This document shows positions 7,678-14,722 of a stretch of DNA of 32,648 nt, in pieces. The translations under genes were made by a program, and so were the position numbers. The notes below the pieces were generated by a model. That model searched no databases. It saw only the letters and a program-made list of their open reading frames with translations, and was not told the origin of the DNA. The number at the start of each line of letters is the position of its first letter. Position 1 is the first letter of the stretch. This stretch comes from Bdellovibrionales bacterium (GTDB lineage: Bacteria > Bdellovibrionota_G > JALEGL01 > JAGRMV01): assembly GCA_020434365.1 (NCBI GenBank), contig JAGRAX010000010.1, positions 1 through 32,648 on the forward strand. Reading direction: 5' to 3'.

Positions 7678-8946
7678 TTAATGATTCGCTCCCAGCCCCT
7701 TTAAATATTTGGCGATTTCAGTTTTGCCATGAATGAGAGCCCACGTTAGAGCTGTTTTTAGATCGGAATCAATTGCATTGAGCTCTATGCCTTGATTGAG
7801 AGAAAATATAACCACGTCCAAATTCCCTGAAAGGCTTGCCCACATGAGGAGGGTCTCATTTTTTTTTGTTTTGGCGTGAGGATCCGCACCTTGCTCAACC
7901 AAGTACTGTACAAGCTCTATACTTCCACTTGCTGCGGCAGTCATAAGAAGGCTTTTCCCAAGCTCATCTACTGCATTGGGGTCAAAGGGTAATCCCTTCT
8001 CCATCAAAAACTGTATCAGTTTAGGATTTCTACTTTTGGCTGCCGAGAAAAATAGAGATCGACCTTCTGAATCTACATCATGAACATCCGCACCCTTCTG
8101 GATTAAAAGCTCTACGATGTGAACATCTCCACCGATCAAAGCATGCACGAGCACGCTTTGATCCATTAGATCTTTTGCAGAGAGATCTGCACCTATACCC
8201 ATCAAAAATTGTGCTACCTTATAATGCGCTCCATGTGCTGCGTACATCACAGGTGTGATCCCTGTGGTTGCATCCGCAGTATCAAAATCAGCACCCAGCT
8301 CTACCAGAGTTTTTACGACTTTGAGATCCCCCCAAGATGCAGCTATATTCAAAGGCGTATATTTGTCGTGGATCAGCAGAGAATTAAGATCAAGACCCTG
8401 CTCAACCAAGGTACGAATCAACATAAGGTCTCTACTCTTAATTGCAAGGTTGAGTGCATCTGCCATTTCATTCAATTTCCAGTCAAAACGAGATGAATGA
8501 TTCAATAATATTCTCAGAAGCTTTGCATTTCCCGCATCTACTGCAGCTTTCACTACGGAATCTCCATCCCAAGTCCGAAAACTTAAATCTACTTTACCTG
8601 TTTTCATAAGTTTCCTGACCGTATTTTCGTCTCCAAGAATGCAAGCATTGATAAATTCTGTAAACACCGCCATTCTCCGTAAGGTGAGCTGCTCATTGGA
8701 ATTGAACTCTGGTTGTTGATCCTGCTCGATGACTTCTTGCAATTTTCGAGTCATACGAATGCAAAAAAGATAGCGTTGTGTATCCTCGATAAAAACTTCG
8801 CCTTCATCCACGAGCTGCTCTACAGCTTCAGTACATAAGCCCATATGGTACGCACTTGGACCTTCTGAAGTAAAATCCTGTGCATGCGCCACATGAGATA
8901 CGCACAGTCCAAAACAAAATATTCCAATCCATATCTTTTTTTTCAC
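7678..8946 (-). CDS. Secreted ankyrin-repeat protein, first gene of the array (422 aa)
   Basis: The start is a GTG at 8946 with AGGGG nine bases upstream. Residues 1-22 are the signal peptide ending VAHAQ. C38 and C62 are the conserved cysteine pair, followed by LRRMAVFTEF and about nine ankyrin repeats (for example TPLNIAASWGDLKVVKTLV and SLLMTAAASGSIELVQYL). It is the most upstream gene of the array on its strand and lies divergent to upp across a 162-base intergenic region. A 108-base gap separates it from the von Willebrand A gene, so it may be its own transcription unit. No domain other than ankyrin follows the conserved N-terminus. Binding partner and role are unknown. Confidence 0.9.
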   Translation of the reverse strand: MKKKIWIGIFCFGLCVSHVAHAQDFTSEGPSAYHMGLCTEAVEQLVDEGEVFIEDTQRYLFCIRMTRKLQEVIEQDQQPEFNSNEQLTLRRMAVFTEFINACILGDENTVRKLMKTGKVDLSFRTWDGDSVVKAAVDAGNAKLLRILLNHSSRFDWKLNEMADALNLAIKSRDLMLIRTLVEQGLDLNSLLIHDKYTPLNIAASWGDLKVVKTLVELGADFDTADATTGITPVMYAAHGAHYKVAQFLMGIGADLSAKDLMDQSVLVHALIGGDVHIVELLIQKGADVHDVDSEGRSLFFSAAKSRNPKLIQFLMEKGLPFDPNAVDELGKSLLMTAAASGSIELVQYLVEQGADPHAKTKKNETLLMWASLSGNLDVVIFSLNQGIELNAIDSDLKTALTWALIHGKTEIAKYLKGLGANH

Positions 8947-9009
8947 GATCTATTCCCCTATATAGCAAAGACTATTTTTTTATTTTCTTTGCTTTTTTAC
9001 TCTAGCTGA

Positions 9010-9026
9010 TTAATGCATAGCATTAA
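9010..9026. promoter_or_regulatory. AT-rich inverted repeat in divergent intergenic region
   Basis: TTAATG-CATAG-CATTAA is a perfect 6-bp inverted repeat with a 5-base spacer, lying between the first ankyrin gene (start 8946) and upp (start 9109). The position fits an operator controlling either or both genes. No regulator gene is adjacent, so this is only a candidate. Confidence 0.3.
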
Positions 9027-9094
9027 AAAACGCTTAATTCAAGAACTGTATTGCCATTGGGATTTTTCTCTTTGAATCTAAGGGGCTAGGTGGT

Positions 9095-9110
9095 ATCTGC
9101 CTAGGCAGAT
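9095..9110. promoter_or_regulatory. 16-bp perfect palindrome overlapping the upp start codon
   Basis: ATCTGCCTAGGCAGAT is a perfect palindrome whose last two bases are the first two of the ATG at 9109. The likely Shine-Dalgarno sequence (AGGTGG, 9088-9093) sits just before it. It could be a repressor site, or an RNA stem that affects initiation. Confidence 0.45.
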
Positions 9111-9933
9111 GAGTGTAGAAGAAAAGCAGTACTTGGATCAAAGTAGAGACCAGAGGTTTCGCTTGCATCACTATGGACCGGATGTATTTTTGATTCAGGA
9201 TTTGTCTATGCTCAGCCGTCTCACAAAAGCCAGCACCAGTTCCTGTGACCAGCCCATTATGAATCAAATCATCAAATCCCTATATCGAGATATGATGAAC
9301 GTCGTGGCCCAGCAATGTTTTGAAACTCAAATTCAGTCTGTGCCTACACGTATGTCTGAAAAACATCCGGAACATGCTGTTTTTCATGGCGAACTTTTAC
9401 ATCCGGAGCAGAAAGTTGTCATCTGCGGGATGGCCCGCGCAGGGACGCTCCCAAGCATGGAGATTTTTGAGCAGCTCAGTCTTACCCTAAACTCAAAATA
9501 TGTCAGAGCTGATCATATTGCAATGAACCGCGTGACCAATGCCCAGGAAAAAGTCGAAGATGCCCTCATTCATGGTCACAAAATTGGGGGGCCCATTGAA
9601 AATGCTTGGGTTCTCTTGCCTGATCCTATGGGTGCTACAGGAAGCTCGATATGCAATGTGATCGATCTCTATAAAAAATCTGTCGATGGCCGCGCCAAAG
9701 CCTATATTTCCATCAACCTCATCATCACACCTGAATTTATTGCACAGGTTCATAGAAAACATCCTGGTACGAAAATCTTTGCACTCAGATTGGATCGCGG
9801 ATTTAGCTCGGAAAGAGCCTTGCAAAGCATCCCTGGAAGTTACCCAGAAGAAGAAAAAGGACTCAACGAAATTGATTACATTGTTCCTGGAGCCGGAGGT
9901 CTGGGAGAATTGATGAACAACTCATGGACCTAA
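9109..9933 (+). CDS. upp: Uracil phosphoribosyltransferase, long form
   Basis: This enzyme joins uracil and PRPP to give UMP in pyrimidine salvage. The PRPP-binding loop is DPMGATGSS (residues 172-180), matching the family pattern DPM-x-ATG. GMARAGTLPSME (107-118) corresponds to the family's R-A-G substrate-side motif, and VPGAGGLGELM near the end matches the uracil-binding C-terminal motif. At 274 residues it is about 65 longer than the common bacterial enzyme (about 208), mainly through an N-terminal extension and small insertions. The start at 9109 is not certain because the nearest Shine-Dalgarno-like sequence is 15 nt away and a palindrome lies between. It overlaps hpt by 10 nt, so the two salvage enzymes are translationally coupled. 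Confidence 0.88.
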   Translation: MSVEEKQYLDQSRDQRFRLHHYGPDVFLIQDLSMLSRLTKASTSSCDQPIMNQIIKSLYRDMMNVVAQQCFETQIQSVPTRMSEKHPEHAVFHGELLHPEQKVVICGMARAGTLPSMEIFEQLSLTLNSKYVRADHIAMNRVTNAQEKVEDALIHGHKIGGPIENAWVLLPDPMGATGSSICNVIDLYKKSVDGRAKAYISINLIITPEFIAQVHRKHPGTKIFALRLDRGFSSERALQSIPGSYPEEEKGLNEIDYIVPGAGGLGELMNNSWT

Positions 9934-10457
9934 ATCACAACATTACCACTCTTCTCACTCAAAAAGACATTGAACTTCGCGTGCAGGAATTAGGCGCGCA
10001 AATCACAAAAGAGTTTGCTGGCAAAGAGCTCATCTGCGTGTGTATTCTCAAAGGTTCTGTGATTTTTTTCTCAGACCTCATCCGACACATTCACTTGCCC
10101 ATCAAAATTGATTTTCTGCGCGTATCTTCCTATGGAAACAACCTTGAGTCCTCAGGTGAAGTTCGACTGCTTCAGGATGTATCTCTTCCTGTGGAGGGCA
10201 AACACATTCTGATTGTAGAGGACATTGTGGATACAGGGCACACGCTTGCATTTTTACGAAACTATCTCCAAAGCAAGAATCCCCTGGGCGTATCTCTTGT
10301 CAGCTTACTTCATAAACCCAGCCAAACTCAGACAGAGGTCAACATCGACTACCTCGGATTTACAATTGAGAATCATTTTGTTGTTGGCTATGGCCTCGAT
10401 GCAGCAGAAGAGTATCGCAACTTGCCCTACGTAGGCATCGTAGGAACAGATTCGTAA
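9924..10457 (+). CDS. hpt: Hypoxanthine phosphoribosyltransferase
   Basis: This cytoplasmic enzyme converts hypoxanthine (often also guanine) and PRPP to IMP or GMP. The 177-residue length is normal for the family. LKGS (42-45) is the pyrophosphate-binding loop, EDIVDTGHT (99-107) is the PRPP motif with the adjacent acidic pair, and VVGYGLD near residue 155 is the family motif before the C-terminal segment. The ATG lies inside the end of upp (10-nt overlap), which indicates coupled translation. Together with upp it forms a compact purine and pyrimidine salvage unit, followed 33 nt later by ridA. Confidence 0.95.
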   Translation: MDLNHNITTLLTQKDIELRVQELGAQITKEFAGKELICVCILKGSVIFFSDLIRHIHLPIKIDFLRVSSYGNNLESSGEVRLLQDVSLPVEGKHILIVEDIVDTGHTLAFLRNYLQSKNPLGVSLVSLLHKPSQTQTEVNIDYLGFTIENHFVVGYGLDAAEEYRNLPYVGIVGTDS

Positions 10458-10490
10458 AAATAATTTAAACTTATAGAAAGGAAAACATCT

Positions 10491-10874
10491 ATGAAAAGAA
10501 CTCCCATTCAAACGAATCAAGCTCCAGCAGCCATTGGCCCTTACTCTCAAGCCATCGCTATCGGCGACTTTCTTTTTACATCTGGTCAAATTCCTTTGAC
10601 TCTCAGTGGCGATATGATTGAAGCCGACATCGAAAAGCAAACGCACCAGGTATTTGCCAATCTGAAGGCTGTACTCAGTGAGGCAGGATGCGGGTTTCAA
10701 GATGTGATCAAAGCCAATGTATTTTTGCAATCGATGAATGATTTTCCTCAGCTCAACAAAATCTACGAGACCTATCTGGGAGAATACAAGCCCGCAAGAT
10801 CTACGGTTGAAGTAGCTCGGCTCCCAAAAGACGCTTTGGTTGAAATCGAGCTTATTTGTTCCATTCCAAAATAA
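10491..10874 (+). CDS. ridA: RidA family 2-iminobutanoate/2-iminopropanoate deaminase
   Basis: The 127-residue product has the RidA (YjgF/YER057c) length and signature: IGPYSQAI near the N-terminus, SGQIPL, and [20 protein letters not shown] near the C-terminus, including the substrate-binding arginine and the catalytic-site glutamate. RidA hydrolyses reactive enamine and imine intermediates released by PLP-dependent dehydratases. It is cytoplasmic and forms trimers. AAAGGAAAA stands just before the ATG. It sits 33 nt after hpt and probably belongs to the same operon. Nothing about the sequence is unusual. Confidence 0.95.
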   Translation: MKRTPIQTNQAPAAIGPYSQAIAIGDFLFTSGQIPLTLSGDMIEADIEKQTHQVFANLKAVLSEAGCGFQDVIKANVFLQSMNDFPQLNKIYETYLGEYKPARSTVEVARLPKDALVEIELICSIPK

Positions 10875-10927
10875 TCTAAACATTCTATTAAGTTAGAATC
10901 ATTTTTGACTTCGAAGTGTCATTTTAT

Positions 10928-10956
10928 TTGACTTTATTGCGTCAAAATTGCATACT
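10928..10956 (+). promoter_or_regulatory. Promoter of phaR
   Basis: TTGACT (10928-10933) and CATACT (10951-10956) are 17 bases apart. The -35 is part of an inverted repeat, TTGAC-N8-GTCAA, which could be an operator. The start codon is 65 bases downstream, leaving an untranslated leader of about 55-60 bases. Confidence 0.55.
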
Positions 10957-10964
10957 TCTGTCAG

Positions 10965-10977
10965 TCACAATATGTGA
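10965..10977 (+). promoter_or_regulatory. Inverted repeat downstream of the phaR promoter
   Basis: TCACA-ATA-TGTGA lies where transcription of phaR would begin. An inverted repeat at this position could hold a repressor. PhaR proteins often repress their own genes, so autoregulation is a reasonable guess but unproven. Confidence 0.35.
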
Positions 10978-11020
10978 TTAAAAAATATTTTGTATATACA
11001 ATTTTTTAAGGAGAAAACAG

Positions 11021-11635
11021 ATGTCAACTACTGCCAACTATACCCAAACAACAGGGACAGAAAAAACTCAAACCCCATACCGCATGGTAAAAAAATATCA
11101 AAACCGCAAACTCTATGACACCAAAGACAGCTGTTACATCACCTTGGAAGACATCGCAGCGATGGTAAAAAAAGGTGAAGAAGTTCGAGTCATTGACAAC
11201 AAAACCAAAAACGATGTGACATCCATCATCTTGACCCAAATTTTGGTGGATCAAGAAAAATCTACAAAATCCATTCTTCCTTTGACGATGCTCAGAGACA
11301 TCATTCAAAATGGTCAGGGTTCACTCTTTGACTTTATTCAACGTTATGTTCTTTTGGGTGTGAACAGCAAAGTTGAAAAACAAGCTGAAGCCGAAAGATA
11401 CATCAACCGTTTGGTAGACCGTGGCGACATCAGCAAAACTGAAGGCGCAACACTTCTTCAAGAAGTGATGAATGCTCCCGAAGAAGGCCGTGCAGACTTT
11501 GAAAAATGGGTAGGTGGAAAAATTGCCAATGCCGTCGAGCATACGCAAACACTTGCAGGTCTCCAAGGTACCATTGAGAACCTAACCAATCGCATTCATA
11601 AATTGGAACAACAACTCAACCAGTATCAAAAATAA
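11021..11635 (+). CDS. phaR: Polyhydroxyalkanoate synthesis regulator PhaR
   Basis: The N-terminal DNA-binding domain is unmistakable: MVKKYQNRKLYDTKDSCYIT (residues 22-41), then LEDIAAMVKKGEEVRVIDNK and DVTSIILTQIL. PhaR binds DNA and polyhydroxybutyrate and represses phasin and granule genes when free of polymer. The rest of the 204-residue protein is helical and ends in a coiled-coil-like segment with a heptad pattern (LTNRIHKLEQQLNQYQ). AAGGAG lies 8 nt before the ATG. The gene has its own promoter and a strong terminator and is probably monocistronic. No phaC, phasin or other granule gene is in the window, so its targets here are unknown. Deltaproteobacterial genomes often carry this domain with broader regulatory roles. 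Confidence 0.9.
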   Translation: MSTTANYTQTTGTEKTQTPYRMVKKYQNRKLYDTKDSCYITLEDIAAMVKKGEEVRVIDNKTKNDVTSIILTQILVDQEKSTKSILPLTMLRDIIQNGQGSLFDFIQRYVLLGVNSKVEKQAEAERYINRLVDRGDISKTEGATLLQEVMNAPEEGRADFEKWVGGKIANAVEHTQTLAGLQGTIENLTNRIHKLEQQLNQYQK

Positions 11636-11660
11636 GTTTCTAAAAAAAACTCTATTACAA

Positions 11661-11697
11661 AGGCTCTTGAACTCTAAAAGTTCAGGAGCCTTTTTTT
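11661..11697 (+). terminator. Strong intrinsic terminator of phaR
   Basis: AGGCTC-T-TGAACT pairs with AGTTCA-G-GAGCCT (one mismatch) around a short loop, followed by seven T residues at 11691-11697. It ends inside the last codons of the convergent glmS gene. On the minus strand the stem is followed by TTTG only, so it may act weakly for glmS too. Confidence 0.92.
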
Positions 11698-13519
11698 ATT
11701 CTACCGTAACAGACTTGGCCAAATTTCTTGGTTGATCCACATCACAACCTCTTTGCTCTGCTACATGATAAGAAAGCAGTTGCAGAGGAATAGACTCTAC
11801 AATGGGCCGTAAAAAATCGCTCGTTTGTGGAACTTCTAAAATCCCTCGGCTTTGTTTTTGAACCTTTTGATCGCCTTGCTCACATACGCCAATGACAAAA
11901 GCTCCCCTGGCTTTGACTTCTTCAATGTTCGAAAGCATCTTTTCATAGGTAGGTCCTCCACTAACCAAAGCAACCACAGGCAAGTCCTTGTCGATCAATG
12001 CAATCGGTCCGTGTTTGAGCTCACCTCCCATATATCCTTCCGCATGAATATAAGAAATTTCTTTGAGTTTGAGCGCGCCCTCCAAAGCAATGGCATAACT
12101 GCTGCCACGGCCTATGTACAACACATCTCTTACATCAATAAGTTCTTTAGCAAGCTTCTCTACATGAGGGTTCATGTCTAAACATTCTTCAATCAAACTT
12201 GGCAGATGCAAAAGCTGCTGAGTCATGTCTCGAACCTCAGCATTTGAAATGCTTTTCCTCTGATAAGCTATAGCTAAGGTCAAGAGTGCCAAGGCCGTCA
12301 ACTGCGTTGTAAACGCTTTTGTCGATGCAACCCCAATCTCTGGTCCTGCATGTGTATACATGACATCATCACTTTTTCTCGCAATGGAACTGTCTATGAC
12401 ATTGCAAATGGAAATCATTCTCGCTCCGCTGGGCTTTGCTTTTGTCATGGCTGCCAGAGTATCTGCGGTTTCACCCGATTGAGAAATGAGTATGACCAAG
12501 GTATTTGAATCTAAAACAGGGTCTCGGTATCGAAACTCAGAAGAAACCTCAACTTCCACCGGAATTTTTATGAAAGATTCCATCCAATACTTTGCAACCA
12601 AAGCCGCATGCCATGAAGTCCCACAAGCAATCAGTATCACCCTATGCATGGACTCAAGCTTAGGCAAGGAAACTTCAGGAAGCGCGGGTAGGTATTGTTT
12701 TTCATCTACTCGTCCTCTCAAACAATCTGCCAAAGCTCTTGGCTGCTCATAAATTTCCTTGAGCATAAAATGTTTATAACCTTCTTTTTCAGCTGCAATC
12801 CGAGACCAGGTAATTTCTTTGGGATCCCTCTCAATGGGATTTCGATCAAAATCTGTGATCCAATATTTTTCTCGATCGATCATGGCGACTTCACCATCTT
12901 CCAAAACTACGACCTTACGTGTATGATCTAAAATGGCGGGAATATCTGAAGAGATGAAATTTTCTCCTTGTCCAATTCCTAAAATGATGGGACTTGCATT
13001 TTTTGCTGCATAAATCTTTTCAGGTTGCTGCTTCGAAAACACAGCGATGGCAAAAGCTCCTTTGAGTTTCGCAATACAAGAATAGAGCGCATCCTCAATC
13101 GACATTCCCTCCTTCACACAATGTTCCATAAGGTGTGGAATCACTTCGGTGTCGGTCTCAGAAGAAAAACAAACCCCTCGACTTTCAAGTTCCTGTCGAA
13201 TCTCTACATGATTCTCAATGATCCCGTTATGAACCAAAACGAGATTTTCTGAACGATGTGGATGAGCGTTTTCATCCGAAGGCTTGCCATGTGTTGCCCA
13301 GCGAGTGTGACCAATACCAGAATGCCCTTGAGGTTTTTCTGATCCAATTTTTTCGACCAAGGCTGCTATTTTTCCCTTGGATCGATAGAGTTGAAAATCT
13401 CCTTTGGAAAAAACTGCAATCCCCGTGGAATCGTACCCTCGGTATTCAAGTTTTCTCAAACCCTCAATCAAAACCTCGCTCACATTTTGAGGTCCTACAT
13501 ATCCAAGAATTCCACACAT
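11696..13519 (-). CDS. glmS: Glutamine-fructose-6-phosphate aminotransferase (isomerizing)
   Basis: GlmS makes glucosamine-6-phosphate from fructose-6-phosphate and glutamine, the first step towards UDP-GlcNAc for peptidoglycan and lipopolysaccharide. The mature N-terminus CGILGYVG carries the catalytic cysteine of the glutaminase domain, with GHTRWATHG and NGIIENH downstream. Two sugar-isomerase domains follow (SQSGETADT around residue 347 and GRGSSYAIALEGALKLKE near 470), and the protein ends with the conserved LAKSVTVE. The 607-residue length is standard. AAGGA sits just before the ATG and only 3 nt separate it from glmU, so the two are translated together. I see no glmS ribozyme in the leader. 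The 3' end overlaps the phaR terminator. Confidence 0.97.
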   Translation of the reverse strand: MCGILGYVGPQNVSEVLIEGLRKLEYRGYDSTGIAVFSKGDFQLYRSKGKIAALVEKIGSEKPQGHSGIGHTRWATHGKPSDENAHPHRSENLVLVHNGIIENHVEIRQELESRGVCFSSETDTEVIPHLMEHCVKEGMSIEDALYSCIAKLKGAFAIAVFSKQQPEKIYAAKNASPIILGIGQGENFISSDIPAILDHTRKVVVLEDGEVAMIDREKYWITDFDRNPIERDPKEITWSRIAAEKEGYKHFMLKEIYEQPRALADCLRGRVDEKQYLPALPEVSLPKLESMHRVILIACGTSWHAALVAKYWMESFIKIPVEVEVSSEFRYRDPVLDSNTLVILISQSGETADTLAAMTKAKPSGARMISICNVIDSSIARKSDDVMYTHAGPEIGVASTKAFTTQLTALALLTLAIAYQRKSISNAEVRDMTQQLLHLPSLIEECLDMNPHVEKLAKELIDVRDVLYIGRGSSYAIALEGALKLKEISYIHAEGYMGGELKHGPIALIDKDLPVVALVSGGPTYEKMLSNIEEVKARGAFVIGVCEQGDQKVQKQSRGILEVPQTSDFLRPIVESIPLQLLSYHVAEQRGCDVDQPRNLAKSVTVE

Positions 13520-13522
13520 GAT

Positions 13523-14560
13523 CTATCCTTCTGTACCCAAAATACAGTGACTCTGAATCTGTACCTTTTCTTCGATGTGAACTTCATTGCAAACGCAGCC
13601 TACACCGATGCGACTTCCGTCTCCGATTTTACTCTGACGAATTTGACTCAAAGAACCGACCAAAACTGAAGCCCCGATCTGTGAATGCTCCCGGATACAA
13701 ACTGAAGCCTCGATCACACTATCGGATTCAATGTTAGCTTGAGGTTCTACAATAATTGTTGTTGGGTCTTCCAATGTCACACCGGACTTCATAAGTTTCG
13801 AGGCATAGTCTTCATAGAGACACCTAGCCGACTCTGCCAAGGCCTCACGGTCATTGACACCTATGGCTTCAGTTGGGTCCTTGATTTGCATTCGCCCCAC
13901 GCTCAAACCCTGAGATCTGCATATCGAAACCAAATCGGTCAGGTAAAATTCTTTTTGTTTGTTGGTTGGCTTGAGTTTATCTAAATAGTTAAAAAGCGCA
14001 GCAGATCGATACACTGCAATGCCCGTATTGATTTCATCGATCATTTTTTCATGGGCATTCGCATCTTTCTCTTCCACAATCCCCTGCACACTGCCATCGG
14101 GATTAACAATGATCCGCCCATAGCCAGTAGGGTCATCAAATTCTGCCGTCAAAAGCGTGATATCAAATCCAGAGGTGCGATGAACCATCATAAGTCGATA
14201 CAACGTTTCAGCCCGTATGCCTGGTGTGTCCCCACAAAGAACCAACACATCGCCTTCAAAAGATTCAAACTGATCTGCGGCGCTTCGAACCGCATCTCCC
14301 GTACCCCTAAGCTCTTTTTGCAGGGCCCAGGTCATGCGCGAGTCTTCTTTATAATGATCTTGTATCGTCTGCGCTTCATGTCCCACCACAATAACCAGCT
14401 GATCTGGATGAAGACCAGCCGCCGCATCGATGACATAACTAAGCATGGCTTGTCCTGCAACTTTATGAAGAACCTTAGGCATTTCAGACTCCATTCGAGT
14501 TCCTTTTCCTGCAGCTAAAATCAGAACACCTAAACGTTGAGAATTTTGATGGTTTTGCAT
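13523..14560 (-). CDS. glmU: GlmU-type UDP-GlcNAc pyrophosphorylase lacking the acetyltransferase region
   Basis: The N-terminal uridylyltransferase domain is intact: LILAAGKGTRM (residues 12-22), MPKVLHK, LCGDTPGI, the tract GYGRII, and DEINTGI. The frame extends to 14674, but ATG 14560 has GGAGG seven bases upstream, so the protein is 345 residues. Bacterial GlmU is about 455 residues, with a left-handed beta-helix acetyltransferase domain after residue 250. Here only about the first 90 residues of that helix remain (hexapeptide-like IGASVLVGS, IGDGSRIG), and the protein stops before the catalytic histidine and the acetyl-CoA site. glmS begins three bases after the stop, so this is not a missed frameshift. 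GlcN-1-P acetylation must therefore come from another protein, or this enzyme makes a different nucleotide sugar. Confidence 0.88.
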   Translation of the reverse strand: MQNHQNSQRLGVLILAAGKGTRMESEMPKVLHKVAGQAMLSYVIDAAAGLHPDQLVIVVGHEAQTIQDHYKEDSRMTWALQKELRGTGDAVRSAADQFESFEGDVLVLCGDTPGIRAETLYRLMMVHRTSGFDITLLTAEFDDPTGYGRIIVNPDGSVQGIVEEKDANAHEKMIDEINTGIAVYRSAALFNYLDKLKPTNKQKEFYLTDLVSICRSQGLSVGRMQIKDPTEAIGVNDREALAESARCLYEDYASKLMKSGVTLEDPTTIIVEPQANIESDSVIEASVCIREHSQIGASVLVGSLSQIRQSKIGDGSRIGVGCVCNEVHIEEKVQIQSHCILGTEG

Positions 14561-14582
14561 GCTTTCGCCTCCAGCGGCGGCG

Positions 14583-14610
14583 AGTATAGAGAAACTATCA
14601 AAAAAAGCAA
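14583..14610 (-). promoter_or_regulatory. Candidate glmU-glmS promoter
   Basis: The minus strand has TTGCTT (14610-14605) and TATACT (14588-14583) with a 16-base spacer, 23 bases before the ATG at 14560, with GGAGG in between. Confidence 0.45.
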
Positions 14611-14691
14611 AGCTCCTTCTCAGGACTCTAAGAATCCAAAGAATCGACGTTTTCTGCTCTCTGAATCGTAGCAAGCTACTGTTTCTTGCTA

Positions 14692-14697
14692 TATAAT
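14692..14697 (+). promoter_or_regulatory. -10 element of the kinase operon
   Basis: A consensus TATAAT lies 25 bases before the ATG at 14723. No good -35 is seen at 16-18 bases (TAGCAA at 17), so an activator or an alternative factor may be needed. No clear Shine-Dalgarno sequence follows, and the predicted leader is only about 20 bases. Confidence 0.5.
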
Positions 14698-14722
14698 GTC
14701 ATTTTTTTAACACTTGTTGCCC

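Noticed and set aside
10305-10883. Minus-strand frame opposite ridA and hpt
   Set aside because: It is antisense to two clear family members and shows no protein-like pattern.
13520-13530. Frameshift truncating GlmU
   Set aside because: The next gene starts three bases after the stop with its own ribosome binding site, leaving no room for the missing domain.
14561-14674. N-terminal extension of GlmU
   Set aside because: It precedes the typical start, crosses the candidate promoter and lacks a ribosome binding site, while ATG 14560 has GGAGG.
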